A stretch of DNA of 64,000 nucleotides, from positions 1 through 64,000 of the forward strand of contig NZ_ATXT01000020.1 in the NCBI RefSeq assembly GCF_000421825.1. Direction: 5' to 3'. The number at the start of each line of letters is the position of its first letter. Within the stretch, counting starts at the first letter, position 1. Of the stretch, positions 1 through 9,225 are shown one piece after another. The notes under the pieces were generated by a model. It worked only from the letters and a program-made list of their open reading frames with translations, was not told the DNA's origin and did not search any database. The stretch is from Humibacter albus DSM 18994. Lineage in GTDB: Bacteria; Actinomycetota; Actinomycetes; Actinomycetales; Microbacteriaceae. The position numbers were made by a program, and so were the translations under genes.

Positions 1-1433
1 GGGTGCGTCTCGTAGCGTGGTGTCACTTCCCGCGGGGTTCTCGTCGTCGTTGACGTAGGAGGGCCATCGTGGGATGACCAGTTGTTTCCGGCAAGAAGCA
101 AAGCGAGATCCCACGATGACCGATAACCAGTCTGCCTTGACGACCCTGATCGGCGAAGTCCTCGCCGATCCCGACCTGGCCCACTCGGACGTGTTCCGGC
201 GGATGCTGCAGGCCGGCCTGCAGGACCTGATCAACGCGGAAGCGACCGCACGGATCGGAGCCGCCCCGCACGAGCGCACCCCGGAGCGGACAACGCGCCG
301 CAACGGCACCAGGCCGAAGACCCTCGCGACCCCGGCCGGCGAAGTCGACCTTCAGATCCCGAAGTTGCGGGAGGGGTCGTTCTTCCCGTCGCTGCTGTCG
401 CCGCGCCGGCGGGTCGATAAGGCCCTCTACGCGGTGATCTGCCAAGCGTGGATCGACGGTGTCTCCACCCGCAAGGTCGAGCAGCTGGTCCGGGCTCTGG
501 GCAACGACACCGGCATCAGCCGGTCCACGGTCTCGCGGATCTGCTCCGAGATCGACGAGGCGGTTCAGGAGTTCCTGCACCGCCGGATCGACCACACCTG
601 GTTCCCGTATCTGTTCCTGGACGCCACCTACCTCGACGTGCGCCACCGCGGCCGCGTCGTCTCCCAGGCCCTCGTCGTGGCCACCGGCGTCTCCGGCGAA
701 GGTCGGCGGGAGATCCTTGGCATGGCACTGGGCGACGCGGAGACCACCGACTTCTGGACCGAGTTCCTCCGCGGCCTGCGTGACCGGGGGTTGAAGGTTC
801 CCACCAACGCCGACCCGCTCGGCGTCGCCCTGGTCACTTCCGACGCGCACGCCGGCCTCAAGGCCGCGGTCAAGGCGATCCTGCCCGGATCGAGCTGGCA
901 GAGATGCCGGGTGCATTTCGCGCGGAACGTGACCCAGCGGCTCGGCTCGGCACGGTCAAAGCCCGTCAACGCGCTGATCTCGACGATCTTCGCGCAGACC
1001 ACCCGCGAAGCGGTGACGGCCCAGTACCACCAAGTCGCCGACAGCCTCCGCGGCTCGTTCCCCGAGATCGCGGCCATGCTCGAGAACGCCGAGCCAGACC
1101 TGACCGCGTTCGCGACGTTGCCCCGTGAGCACTGGCAGAAGGTCTGGTCGAACAACCCGATCGAGCGCCTGAACAGGGAGATCAAACGTCGCGCCGACGT
1201 GGTCCAGATCTTCCCCGACCGCGACTCCGTCACCCGTCTTATCGGAGCCGTCCTCCAAGAGCAGCACGAGGAATGGCAATACGGGGAACGCCGCTACTTC
1301 TCCGAGACCTCAATGCGAGCACTGATCCACGTCCTCCACGAGACCACCGAGCCCGCCCACCCCGAACTGCTCCTCACCGCCTAACCATCACCCACCCACA
1401 GGAAACAACAGCAGTAACACCACATCACGGGAC
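1..1433 (+). mobile_element. IS256-family insertion sequence
   Basis: The transposase gene is flanked by imperfect terminal inverted repeats at 7-27 and 1413-1433. Reversing the right repeat gives 16 of 21 matches to the left one, and both contain the core GTGGTGT. The outermost bases cannot be fixed because the window begins at the left tip, so a target-site duplication cannot be checked. The flank at 1434-1548 resembles a dispersed extragenic element found again at 62358-62468, so the IS may have landed in one copy. The reading frame is intact, which suggests a recent or active element. Confidence 0.85.
116..1384 (+). CDS. IS256-family transposase
   Basis: This is a DDE transposase of the IS256 (mutator-like) family that catalyses excision and insertion of the element on DNA. 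The 422 residues match the usual family length. The catalytic triad is visible: Asp169 in FLDATYLDV, Asp243 in TSDAHAGL and Glu350 in NNPIERLNREIKRR. The N-terminal part carries the family pattern with the LRxGSFFPSLL segment. The ATG at 116 is chosen because MTDNQSALTTL matches typical family starts; the frame is open from an ATG at 74, which would add 14 residues. No frameshift or stop is seen, so the protein should be functional. Confidence 0.93.
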   Translation: MTDNQSALTTLIGEVLADPDLAHSDVFRRMLQAGLQDLINAEATARIGAAPHERTPERTTRRNGTRPKTLATPAGEVDLQIPKLREGSFFPSLLSPRRRVDKALYAVICQAWIDGVSTRKVEQLVRALGNDTGISRSTVSRICSEIDEAVQEFLHRRIDHTWFPYLFLDATYLDVRHRGRVVSQALVVATGVSGEGRREILGMALGDAETTDFWTEFLRGLRDRGLKVPTNADPLGVALVTSDAHAGLKAAVKAILPGSSWQRCRVHFARNVTQRLGSARSKPVNALISTIFAQTTREAVTAQYHQVADSLRGSFPEIAAMLENAEPDLTAFATLPREHWQKVWSNNPIERLNREIKRRADVVQIFPDRDSVTRLIGAVLQEQHEEWQYGERRYFSETSMRALIHVLHETTEPAHPELLLTA

Positions 1434-1548
1434 TTGACCACGGCGATCCGGCGGGACCCCTCTCGGAGGCCGCACGCCCTCGGATTCCCGGGGTACCGGG
1501 ACGCCATGGGGTACGACAGGCACGTCGGCGGCCTGAATTGTGCACGAG
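1434..1548. repeat. possible truncated copy of a dispersed extragenic element
   Basis: The stretch between the IS right end and the 3' end of hemL holds GCGGCCTGAATTGTGCACG at about 1528-1546. This resembles one end of the element at 62358-62468 (GCGGCCTGAGTTATGAACG when reversed). The adjoining 20-25 bases also align loosely. In one frame both copies encode a similar VHNSGR-containing string, which is a sign of shared origin and not of a gene. The other end of this copy would be cut off by the IS. Confidence 0.4.
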
Positions 1549-1569
1549 GGAGTCGCGCGCGGCAGCGCG

Positions 1570-1623
1570 CAGGCGGGACGCGCGGAAGCGGCGGTACTCA
1601 GGCGGGACGCGCAGAAGCGGCGG
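1570..1623. repeat. 25-bp direct repeat, two copies
   Basis: Two copies of a 25-bp unit (1570-1594 and 1599-1623) differ at one base; each contains CAGGCGGGACGCGC. The second copy covers the last codons of hemL, so the alanine- and arginine-rich C-terminus of HemL is made by the repeat. No function is evident. Confidence 0.7.
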
Positions 1624-2989
1624 CGCGCGCGGCGGCGGGAAGGGCATCCAGCACGCGGTTCACGGCGGAGTCGTCGTGCGCGGCCGTGACGAACCACGCC
1701 TCGAACACGCTCGGCGGCAGCGAGACCCCTGCATCGAGCATCGCGTGGAAGAAGGGTCCGTAGCGGAACGCGTCCTGGGCTTGCACGCCGGCATAGTCGT
1801 ACGCCGGTGTCTCGCGGAACTGGATGCTGAACAGGCTGCCAGCGTGCGAGAGGTGGTGGGCGACGCCGGCGGCGTCGAGTGCGTCGTCGACGGCCTCCGA
1901 GATCGTCGTGGCGACGGTGTTGAGGCGGGCGTAGACATCCGCATCGGCGAGGTGGAGCGTGGCCAGGCCTGCGGCGACGGCAACGGGGTTTCCGGACAGC
2001 GTGCCCGCCTGATACACCGGCCCCACCGGCGCGAGCAGCTCCATGAGCTCGCGCCGTCCGCCGAGGGCGGCCAGCGGCATGCCACCGCCGATGACCTTGC
2101 CGAATGTGACGAGGTCGGGCACGTACGTCGGGGAGACCAGCGCGCGGCTGCCGTCGTCCTCCTCGCGGACGGCGAAGGCCGATTCTCCCCACCAGCCGGC
2201 GGGGCCGACGCGGAAACCCGTGAGCACCTCATCGAGGATGAGCAACGCTCCGTGGTCGTGCGCGGTATCGGCGAGGAACGCGTTGAATCCGGGCCGTGGC
2301 GTGACGACGCCCATGTTGGCCGGAGCTGCCTCGGTGATGATCGCCGCGATGCGGTCGCCGTGCTCGGCGAAGACGGCGCGCACCGCCTCCCGGTCGTTGT
2401 ACGGGACGACGACGGTCTGCGCCGCGATCTCGGCGGGAACGCCGGCCGAGGCCGGAAGTGCGAGCGTCGCGAGACCGCTTCCGGCATCGGCGAGCAGGCC
2501 GTCGGAGTGCCCGTGGTAGAGGCCGGAGAACTTCACGACCAGGTCGCGGCCGGTGGCGCCGCGGGCGAGGCGGATCGCCGTCATGGTGGCCTCGGTGCCC
2601 GTGGAGACCAGGCGAAGCTCGTCGACGAGACGCGTCGTCACGAGCGACCGGCCGTTGAGGTGATGCGAGCCGGGCGTGACGGAAAGACGGTCGATGACCA
2701 GTTGGGCGAGCTCGGTCTCCGCGGGAGTCGAGGCGCCGAAGCTCAGGCCGCGGGAGGCGGCATCCTGCACGGCGGCGACGACCTCGGGATGCCCGTGGCC
2801 GAGGATCGCCGGCCCCCACGATGCGACGAGGTCGACGTACTCGCGACCCTCGACGTCGGTGACGTACGGGCCGTGCGCCGACACCAGGAACCGTGGCGTT
2901 CCGCCCACCGAGCGGAAGGCGCGCACCGGCGAGTTCACACCGCCAGGAATGACGCGCTTGGCCCGATCGAATGCGGAGTCGTTCGTCAC
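1598..2989 (-). CDS. hemL: glutamate-1-semialdehyde 2,1-aminomutase
   Basis: HemL converts glutamate-1-semialdehyde to 5-aminolevulinate with PLP, the second step of the C5 haem route begun by HemA at 16041. The start is the GTG at 2987-2989, giving [17 protein letters not shown] and a GTGA overlap with the hemB stop; the frame stays open upstream but that part lies inside hemB. Class III aminotransferase features are present: [15 protein letters not shown] near residue 129, [10 protein letters not shown] near 157, LDEVLTGFR near 252 and the PLP lysine Lys298 in [10 protein letters not shown]. Length is 463 residues, longer than most family members (about 430). Extra residues appear just before [11 protein letters not shown] (about 107-122) and in an alanine-rich tail. 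Confidence 0.95.
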   Translation of the reverse strand: MTNDSAFDRAKRVIPGGVNSPVRAFRSVGGTPRFLVSAHGPYVTDVEGREYVDLVASWGPAILGHGHPEVVAAVQDAASRGLSFGASTPAETELAQLVIDRLSVTPGSHHLNGRSLVTTRLVDELRLVSTGTEATMTAIRLARGATGRDLVVKFSGLYHGHSDGLLADAGSGLATLALPASAGVPAEIAAQTVVVPYNDREAVRAVFAEHGDRIAAIITEAAPANMGVVTPRPGFNAFLADTAHDHGALLILDEVLTGFRVGPAGWWGESAFAVREEDDGSRALVSPTYVPDLVTFGKVIGGGMPLAALGGRRELMELLAPVGPVYQAGTLSGNPVAVAAGLATLHLADADVYARLNTVATTISEAVDDALDAAGVAHHLSHAGSLFSIQFRETPAYDYAGVQAQDAFRYGPFFHAMLDAGVSLPPSVFEAWFVTAAHDDSAVNRVLDALPAAARAAASARPA

Positions 2990-3969
2990 TTCAACCACCC
3001 GGCCACCTCCACAGCCCAGTACGTCAGCACGGCGTCGGCGCCCGCGCGCCGAATGCTCGTCAGTGACTCGAGCACGGCACGGTCGCGGTCGATCCACCCG
3101 TTCGCGGCGGCGGCCTCGATCATCGCGTACTCCCCACTGATCTGATATGCCCACACGGGAATATCACTCACAGCGGCCACGTCGGCGAGCACGTCGAGGT
3201 ACGACATCGCCGGCTTGACCATGAGGATGTCCGCCCCCTCTTCGAGGTCGAGCGTCGCCTCCCGCAGACCCTCGCGTCGGTTTGCCGGGTCCTGCTGATA
3301 GCTGCGGCGATCGCCCTGCAGCTGGGAGTCGACGGCCTCGCGGAACGGACCGTAGAAGCTGGATGCATACTTCGCGGCGTATGCGAGTATCGCCGTGTCG
3401 ACGAGACCCTCCGTGTCGAGCGCATCCCGCACCGCCGCGACCTGGCCGTCCATCATGCCGCTGAGGCCGAGGATCTGCGATCCGGCTTCCGCCTGGGCGA
3501 GCGCCATGTCGCGGTAGCGCAGGAGCGTGGCGTCGTTGTCGACGCGACCACGGGCATCCAACACTCCGCAATGCCCGTGATCGGTGAACTCGTCGAGGCA
3601 CAGGTCGGTCTGCACCACGAGCGCGTCGCCCACTTCGGCCGCCACGGCACGGGTGCCCGCATTGAGGATGCCGTCGGGATCGGTGGCGCCGGAGCCGATG
3701 GCATCCCGTCGCTCGGGCACGCCGAACAGCATGACGCCGCCGATGCCGGCTTCCGCCGCCTCCGCCGCGCCCGCCTTCAGGCTGTCGAGCGTGTGCTGCA
3801 CGACGCCGGGCATCGACTCGATCGGCCTGGGTTCGCGGATGCCCTCACGCACGAACATCGGCAGGATCAGCTCCGCGGGGTGCAGCCGCGTTTCCGCCAT
3901 GAGGCGTCGGAGTGCGGGGGTGGAGCGGAGGCGTCGGGGGCGAACAGTCGGATGCAGCACGTCGTTCAC
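2986..3969 (-). CDS. hemB: porphobilinogen synthase (delta-aminolevulinic acid dehydratase)
   Basis: HemB condenses two 5-aminolevulinate molecules to porphobilinogen in the cytoplasm. Full length at 327 residues. The two Schiff-base lysines are visible: Lys200 in [15 protein letters not shown] and Lys252 in [12 protein letters not shown]. The active-site metal loop reads [11 protein letters not shown], with Cys124 and Cys134 kept but the middle cysteine of the classical zinc site replaced by Asp126, a partly magnesium-type arrangement. It is the first gene of a hemB-hemL pair with a 4-bp stop/start overlap. Upstream lies a palindromic repeat (4038-4125) shared with the divergent MFS gene. 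Confidence 0.96.
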   Translation of the reverse strand: MNDVLHPTVRPRRLRSTPALRRLMAETRLHPAELILPMFVREGIREPRPIESMPGVVQHTLDSLKAGAAEAAEAGIGGVMLFGVPERRDAIGSGATDPDGILNAGTRAVAAEVGDALVVQTDLCLDEFTDHGHCGVLDARGRVDNDATLLRYRDMALAQAEAGSQILGLSGMMDGQVAAVRDALDTEGLVDTAILAYAAKYASSFYGPFREAVDSQLQGDRRSYQQDPANRREGLREATLDLEEGADILMVKPAMSYLDVLADVAAVSDIPVWAYQISGEYAMIEAAAANGWIDRDRAVLESLTSIRRAGADAVLTYWAVEVAGWLK

Positions 3970-4037
3970 CCCTCAACCCTACGGGCGAGGGCTGTGCGTG
4001 CGCCGGGGGCCCTCTTCCAGATCGAGCCCGCATATTG

Positions 4038-4125
4038 TTGCCGAGCCACCCCTTGAATCACGCCAATAGGCGGGTGGCCCGACGACAAGCGGGTGGCCCG
4101 ACGACAAGGGGACGGCCCAGCAACA
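4038..4125. repeat. palindromic extragenic element, family I copy A
   Basis: An inverted half-site (GCCGAGCCACCCCTT, ending 4054) is followed by two direct copies of CGGGTGGCCCGACGACAA at 4071-4088 and 4090-4107 and a decayed third at 4108-4125. The same building block occurs at 11534-11622 and 23171-23260. Here it lies between the divergent starts of hemB and the MFS gene. It could fold into a hairpin in RNA or single-stranded DNA. Confidence 0.85.
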
Positions 4126-4216
4126 CGGGGGCTCTACGACACGGTGGGCGGGTGCCGCACTGGAGCCGGGCGCCGCGGGCGGCGACATACGATCGTGGGG
4201 TGCGGAGAACGGGGCG

Positions 4217-5641
4217 GTGAACGAGGTGACCGGCACCGAAGCATCCCGAGCACGTCCCCCGCGCACCGGCCTCGCCGTCGCGGCCCTCTGTCTCGGCACG
4301 GTGCTCAACCCGCTGAACTCCTCGATGATCGCGGTCGCTCTCGTCGACCTGCAGAAGACCTTCACGCTCGGCATCGCCGAGGCCACCTGGGTCATCACCG
4401 CGTTCTACCTCGCCTCGGCCGCGGGCCAGCCGCTGATGGGACGGCTCGGCGATCGATTCGGGCCGCGGCGACTGTTCGTGGTGGGCATGGCGATCGTGAT
4501 GGTGGTCTGCGTGCTCACACCGTTCGCCCCGTCGTTCGGGCTCGTCTGCCTGGGCCGGGTCGGCCTCGCGATCGGCACTGCCACCGCGTTCCCGTCGGCG
4601 GTGGCGATGATCCACCCGCTGAGCGCGCAGTCGGGCATGTCGAGCGCACGACTGCTGGCGCGCATCCAGATCGCCAACACCGCGGGCGCCGCCATCGGGC
4701 CCGTGCTCGGCGGAGTGCTCGTGCTCACCATCGGCTGGCCGGCGATCTTCGCCGTCAACGTGCCACTCGCGGCGATCGCGCTCATCGGCACCCGGATGCT
4801 CGCGCCCGCGGACGCCGAACGCCGCCGCCAGCGGTTCCGTACGCTGGTCGCTCATTCCGACATCCCCGGCATCGCGCTCTTCATCGGGATGCTCGTGGCC
4901 CTGCTGGTCTTCGTGCTCGGCCTGCAGGCGGCGCCGGTGTGGTGGCTGCTCGCCGTCGCGATCGCGGCCGGGGCCGGATTCGTGTGGCGTGAGCTGACGG
5001 CATCCGTTCCGTTCATCGACCTTCGACTGCTCGGCAAGAACCGGTCGCTGATGATGGTGTACCTGTGCTTCGCCGTGTTCAACCTCGTGTACTACACCGC
5101 GTTCTTCGGGTTGCCGCAGCTACTGCAGGAACACGGCGGCTACGACGCCGGCATCACTGGGCTGCTGATGTTCCCGCTGGCGGCGGTGACGATCGGGCTG
5201 ACCCCGCTCGGCGCCCGCTGGATCGACACCCGAGGCCTTCGCTTCACCCTCATCGTCGGAGGGCTCGGGCTCATCGTCGGCGCGGGTCTGCTCGCGGTCG
5301 CCGCGACCACCGTGAACCCGGTGGCCATGCTGCTCGTCACGGCCGCGCTGGGCGCGCCGTACTGCATCGTGAGCATCGCGATGAGCCAGGCGCTCTACGC
5401 CTCCGCCGCGCGCAAGGATGCCGGTGTCGCCGCCGGCATCTTCCAGACCGCGCGCTACGTGGGAGCGATCGCGGCGACCACCGTGCTCGGCGTCGTGTTC
5501 GTCGGCGGTTCGGGACCGGATGCCTCATGGCAGTGGATGACCATGGTCGCCATCGCGACCGGCCTGGCTATCGTGCACGCGGTGTTGCTGAGCACGTGGC
5601 ATCCGCGCTCCTACGATGAGCAGCAGGCGGCCGCCAGCTGA
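4217..5641 (+). CDS. MFS drug-efflux transporter, DHA2-like
   Basis: Major facilitator superfamily membrane protein of 474 residues with a run of about 12-14 hydrophobic segments. The first helix contains LNPLNSSMIAVAL, and the loop after it carries the MFS motif A form GRLGDRFGPRRLF (about residues 75-87). Resemblance is to proton-coupled multidrug exporters of the DHA2 group; the substrate cannot be read. The start is a GTG preceded by GAACGGGGC. It is transcribed away from hemB and is followed after 13 bp by the convergent rimB-like gene. Confidence 0.85.
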   Translation: MNEVTGTEASRARPPRTGLAVAALCLGTVLNPLNSSMIAVALVDLQKTFTLGIAEATWVITAFYLASAAGQPLMGRLGDRFGPRRLFVVGMAIVMVVCVLTPFAPSFGLVCLGRVGLAIGTATAFPSAVAMIHPLSAQSGMSSARLLARIQIANTAGAAIGPVLGGVLVLTIGWPAIFAVNVPLAAIALIGTRMLAPADAERRRQRFRTLVAHSDIPGIALFIGMLVALLVFVLGLQAAPVWWLLAVAIAAGAGFVWRELTASVPFIDLRLLGKNRSLMMVYLCFAVFNLVYYTAFFGLPQLLQEHGGYDAGITGLLMFPLAAVTIGLTPLGARWIDTRGLRFTLIVGGLGLIVGAGLLAVAATTVNPVAMLLVTAALGAPYCIVSIAMSQALYASAARKDAGVAAGIFQTARYVGAIAATTVLGVVFVGGSGPDASWQWMTMVAIATGLAIVHAVLLSTWHPRSYDEQQAAAS

Positions 5642-5654
5642 CCGGACGACAGCC

Positions 5655-6212
5655 TCACGCGCGCCCGCGGTTGCGGCGACGCACCGGCTTCGGCGCGCGG
5701 CCGGCCACGAACGACCGGCCCGGGTCGACGAGGAACCCGCCCTGGCGCAGCGCCTGCCGACCGACGAGCATCCTGAAGCCCATCCGATCCCGGTTCGTCA
5801 GCGTCGTCTCCGCCTGCACGGTACGCCCGAACAGCTCGAGCTCCAGCAGCACGACGTAGCGGCGCTGCGCGTGTCCCGACGAGCTGCGCACCATCCTGCG
5901 GTCGTGCACCGGCAGTTCGACGTCGACCGCATCGAGATTCGAGTTCTGCCACGGACGCACCTTGAAGCGCACTCGCGCGCCCCCGTCGAGCTCCTGGATG
6001 TCGAACGCGTGCAACGCCGAGCTGCGGGCGCCGGTGTCAAGCTTGGCCTTCACCCAGGGCACGCCGATGCGCGGCAGGGTGACCCATTCCCGCCAGCCCG
6101 CGACGGTGTTCGAGCCTGCTGCGACGGTGCTTGAATGTACTGTCGCCGCGTCGTCCCGCGCCGCGCTCGCCCGGTGAGTCGTCGTTTCAGCCGGTTCACC
6201 ATCTCGCCCCAT
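5655..6212 (-). CDS. rimB: RimB-type retropepsin-like protease (ATP-dependent zinc protease family)
   Basis: The protein belongs to the RimK-associated protease family (PF05618, once called ATP-dependent zinc protease). In Pseudomonas the homologue RimB removes glutamates that RimK adds to ribosomal protein S6; that role is assumed here. The retropepsin-like signature AKLDTGARSSALHA lies near residue 56, followed by the conserved RFKVRPWQNSN and RRYVVLLELEL stretches, and GFRMLVGRQAL near 144. It is divergent from rimK. The first about 35 residues are not conserved in character, so the true start may be one of the GTGs near 6104-6140, which would leave room for a promoter. Confidence 0.82.
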   Translation of the reverse strand: MGRDGEPAETTTHRASAARDDAATVHSSTVAAGSNTVAGWREWVTLPRIGVPWVKAKLDTGARSSALHAFDIQELDGGARVRFKVRPWQNSNLDAVDVELPVHDRRMVRSSSGHAQRRYVVLLELELFGRTVQAETTLTNRDRMGFRMLVGRQALRQGGFLVDPGRSFVAGRAPKPVRRRNRGRA

Positions 6213-6238
6213 TCCCCCATCTTTCCAGGAGCCGTTCG

Positions 6239-7432
6239 GTGAAACTGGCCATTCTCTCCCGGGCCCCGCAGTCGTACTCCACGCAACGCCTGCGCACCGC
6301 CGCCGCCGACCGCGGACACCGCGTCAAGGTGCTCGACACCCTGCGGTTCTCGATAGACCTTTCGGGCGACGGCCCCGACCTGCAGTACCGCGGAAGGCTC
6401 CTGTCGGACTACGACGCGATCCTGCCGCGCATCGGCAACTCGATCACGTACTTCGGCACCGCAGTCGTCCGACAGTTCGAGCAGATGGATGTCTATACCC
6501 CGAACACCGCGAACGGCATCACGAACTCGCGTGACAAGCTGCGCGCGACGCAGATCCTCTCCCGGCACAACATCGGGATGCCCGCCACGGCTTTCGTACA
6601 CAGCCGCGCCGACGTGCGCACCGCCATCGAGTCAGTGGGCGGAGCGCCGGTGGTGATCAAGCTGCTGGAGGGCACGCAGGGCATCGGCGTCATCCTGGCA
6701 CCCGAGGCGAAGATCGCGGAGGCCATCATCGAGACACTGCACTCCACGAAGCAGAACGTGCTGGTGCAGTCGTTCATCTCCGAGAGCCGGGGACGGGACA
6801 TCCGCGCCCTGGTCGTCGGCGATCGGGTGGTCGGTGCCATGCGCCGCACGGCGAGCGGCGACGAGTTCCGCTCGAACGTGCACCGCGGCGGCTCGGTGGA
6901 ACGCGTCGAGCTGTCGCCCGAGTTCGAACAGGCAGCCGTGCGCTCGGCCCAGATCATGGGCCTGCGCGTGGCCGGTGTGGACATGCTGGAAGGCAACGAG
7001 GGGCCGCTGGTCATGGAGGTCAACTCCTCGCCGGGCCTGCAGGGCATCGAGACCGCCACCGGCCTCGACATCGCCGGCGCCGTCGTGGACTACATCGACA
7101 ACCAGGTCGCGTTCCCCGAGATCGACGTGCGGCAGCGCCTCAGCGTCTCCACCGGCTACGGCGTGGCCGAGCTGGCCGTGGGCGCCGACGCCGACCTCGT
7201 GGGCAAGCGTCTGCGCGACTCCGGGCTCGACGAGCGCGACATCACCGTGCTCACCCTGCACCGCGGCACCGCGGTCATCCCGAACCCGCGCGGCAACACG
7301 GAACTGGAAGCCGGCGACCGCCTGCTCTGCTTCGGCAGGCTCGAGGAGATGCGCTCGATGATTCCGGCCCGCCGCCGACGGCGCACTCGTGTGCGCAAAC
7401 TGCCGAAGGATGCCGTGCGCCCGGCCGAGTAG
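6239..7432 (+). CDS. rimK: RimK-like alpha-L-glutamate ligase fused to an RCK_C domain
   Basis: An ATP-grasp ligase of the RimK family, which adds glutamate to the C-terminus of ribosomal protein S6 or related targets. GTG at 6239 is chosen because VKLAILSRAPQSYST is the usual RimK N-terminus and AGGAG lies 8 nt upstream; the longer frame from 6131 would run into rimB. ATP-grasp features include VVIKLLEGTQGIGV (about 138-151) and VMEVNSSPGLQGIE (258-271). Beyond the usual end at about 300 there is an extra domain (305-375) with GYGVAELAVGADADLVGKRL and LEAGDRLLCFGR, typical of the RCK_C (TrkA-C) ligand-binding fold. A basic tail (RRRRRTRVRK) ends the 397 residues. Confidence 0.88.
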   Translation: MKLAILSRAPQSYSTQRLRTAAADRGHRVKVLDTLRFSIDLSGDGPDLQYRGRLLSDYDAILPRIGNSITYFGTAVVRQFEQMDVYTPNTANGITNSRDKLRATQILSRHNIGMPATAFVHSRADVRTAIESVGGAPVVIKLLEGTQGIGVILAPEAKIAEAIIETLHSTKQNVLVQSFISESRGRDIRALVVGDRVVGAMRRTASGDEFRSNVHRGGSVERVELSPEFEQAAVRSAQIMGLRVAGVDMLEGNEGPLVMEVNSSPGLQGIETATGLDIAGAVVDYIDNQVAFPEIDVRQRLSVSTGYGVAELAVGADADLVGKRLRDSGLDERDITVLTLHRGTAVIPNPRGNTELEAGDRLLCFGRLEEMRSMIPARRRRRTRVRKLPKDAVRPAE

Positions 7433-7453
7433 GCCTCTCCCCGCGCCGCGCGG

Positions 7454-8251
7454 TCAGGCGCCGGCGCGGCGCGCCGCGAGCTCCGCGACCGTCTGCACCA
7501 GCGACTCGGCGGTGCGCCCGGCCGCGACCACGTCGACGCGCAGGCCGTCGTCGCGTGCGTCACGCGCGGTGCGCGGACCGATCGCAGCCACGAGCGTCTG
7601 CGCCGGCACCGGGCCGAGCTGCTGCCGCACCTGCTCGGCAACGCTGCCCGACGTCAACAGGATCGCGTTGATACGCCCGGATGCCACGTCGACCACGACC
7701 TTCTCCGGAACTGGAATTCCCACGGTGCGGTACGCGACGACCGAGCGCACGTCGTGCCCCAGCGCGGTCAGGCCGTCGGTCAGTGTGGGCTTCGCGATCT
7801 CGCTGCGCAGGGTGAGCACGCGCAGCGGCACGATGCCCTGCGTGATCGCGGGCCACGCGTCGAGCATGCCTGCCGCGGAGTTGTCGTCCGACGGCACGAA
7901 GTCGGCGCGATACCCGGCCGCGAGCAGCGCCGCGGCGGTGCTCTCGCCGACGGCGGCGATGCGCGTGGTCGGCGGGATGCTCGCCTGGTGCGCCGACAGC
8001 ACGTCCACGGTCGTCGCGCTGGTCACCGTGAGCCAGTCGAATCCGCCTGCGGCGAGCGCGTTCAGCGCCGTGACGAGGGATGCCTCATCGGAGGTCGGGG
8101 CGAAGTTGATCATCGGCGCCACCACCGGGACGCCGCCGTACGCGCGTACGTCGGCGGCGACCGAGTCGCCCCACGGCCCGCCGCGCGGGACGAGCACTCG
8201 CCATCCGGCGAGCGGTTTCGGACCTTGCGTGGGAATGGGGCCGGTGACCAT
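7454..8251 (-). CDS. hemD: uroporphyrinogen-III synthase
   Basis: HemD closes and inverts ring D of hydroxymethylbilane to give uroporphyrinogen III. The 265-residue protein shows the weakly conserved two-domain pattern: WRVLVPRGGPWGDSVA near residue 18, DWLTVTSATTVDVL near 72, TRIAAVGESTAAAL near 95, and AILLTSGSVAEQV with VAAIGPRTARDA in the second half. It is the last gene of the hemQ-cpfC-hemC-hemD string; its ATG overlaps the hemC stop (ATGA). It faces rimK tail to tail with about 20 bp between stops. Confidence 0.9.
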   Translation of the reverse strand: MVTGPIPTQGPKPLAGWRVLVPRGGPWGDSVAADVRAYGGVPVVAPMINFAPTSDEASLVTALNALAAGGFDWLTVTSATTVDVLSAHQASIPPTTRIAAVGESTAAALLAAGYRADFVPSDDNSAAGMLDAWPAITQGIVPLRVLTLRSEIAKPTLTDGLTALGHDVRSVVAYRTVGIPVPEKVVVDVASGRINAILLTSGSVAEQVRQQLGPVPAQTLVAAIGPRTARDARDDGLRVDVVAAGRTAESLVQTVAELAARRAGA

Positions 8252-9225
8252 CAGACTCCCCCCAGCGGGGCGAGCGTGGCAGCGCCGCCGGCGAGGAGTT
8301 CATCGACGACGCGCTGGGAGACATCCTCGGCCGCTTCCAGCAGCGCGGACTGGCCGGTGCCCTCGAGGCTGGCGGCATGCGACGACGTGAGGCGTTGCGT
8401 GCCGTCGGGTTTGTAGACGGTGGCGGTGAGGAACAGCAGACCGTCCTCGACCAGCGCGGTGGTGCCGAGCGGCGCGGCGCAGCCTGCCTCGAGGCCCGCG
8501 AGAACGGCGCGCTCCGCGGCGACCGTACCCCGCGTGGTCACGTGGTTGATCGCGGCGAGGCCCTGGGCGAGCGCACGGCCGTCGGCGGAAGTGTCCTTCT
8601 TGCGCCGGGTCTCCAACGCGAGCGCGCCCTGCCCGGGAGCGGTGAGCCAGTCGCCGAGCTCCAGATACTGCGTGGCGGCATCCCCGCGCCCGAGTCGGCC
8701 GAGACCGGCAGCGGCGAGGATGATCGCATCGAGCCGACGGTCGACGTCTGCATCGCCGAACACGCGGCCGAGCCGGGTGTCGATGTTGCCGCGGATGTCG
8801 ACCACCTCGAGATCCGGGCGCAGCGCCTTCAGCTGCGCCACCCGCCGCGGCGACCCGGTGCCCACCCGGGAGCCGGCGGGAAGCGTGTCGAGCGTGAGGC
8901 CGTCGCGCGCGCAGAGCACGTCACGGGCATCCGCTCGCTTGGGCACCGCCGCGAGCGCGATGTCGGGGTGCGGTGCCGTCGGCAAGTCTTTGAGCGAGTG
9001 CACGGCCACGTCGATCTCGCCGCGCAGCAGCGCATCGCGCAGCGCGCCCGTGAACACGCCGGTGCCGCCGAGCTGCGCCAGCGATTCCGTGGTCGTGTCC
9101 CCGTGCGTCGTGATGGGCACGAGCTCGACCTCGAGGCCGGATGCCTTCGCCAGCGAGTCCGCGACCTGACGCGTCTGGGCGAGCGCGAGCGCGCTCGAAC
9201 GCGTGCCGACCCGCACGGCCGTCAT
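8251..9225 (-). CDS. hemC: hydroxymethylbilane synthase (porphobilinogen deaminase)
   Basis: HemC polymerises four porphobilinogens to hydroxymethylbilane on a covalently bound dipyrromethane cofactor. The cofactor cysteine is Cys249 in LEAGCAAPLG and the catalytic aspartate is Asp80 in HSLKDLP. Other family blocks are RVGTRSSALALAQ at the N-terminus, GTGSPRR near 122, VDIRGNIDTRL near 142 and APGQGALA near 196. Length 324 is normal. Stop and start overlaps on both sides (ATGA with hemD and with cpfC) point to one polycistronic, translationally coupled unit. Confidence 0.96.
   Translation of the reverse strand: MTAVRVGTRSSALALAQTRQVADSLAKASGLEVELVPITTHGDTTTESLAQLGGTGVFTGALRDALLRGEIDVAVHSLKDLPTAPHPDIALAAVPKRADARDVLCARDGLTLDTLPAGSRVGTGSPRRVAQLKALRPDLEVVDIRGNIDTRLGRVFGDADVDRRLDAIILAAAGLGRLGRGDAATQYLELGDWLTAPGQGALALETRRKKDTSADGRALAQGLAAINHVTTRGTVAAERAVLAGLEAGCAAPLGTTALVEDGLLFLTATVYKPDGTQRLTSSHAASLEGTGQSALLEAAEDVSQRVVDELLAGGAATLAPLGGV

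Noticed and set aside
1538-3145. Long plus-strand open frame opposite hemL and hemB
   Set aside because: Shadow of the minus-strand genes in high-GC DNA; the translation is rich in Arg, Gly and Ala and has no family motif.
5655-7432. Toxin-like RCK/TrkA potassium-uptake locus
   Set aside because: The RCK_C part is fused to a RimK ligase and no Trk or Ktr membrane subunit is nearby.
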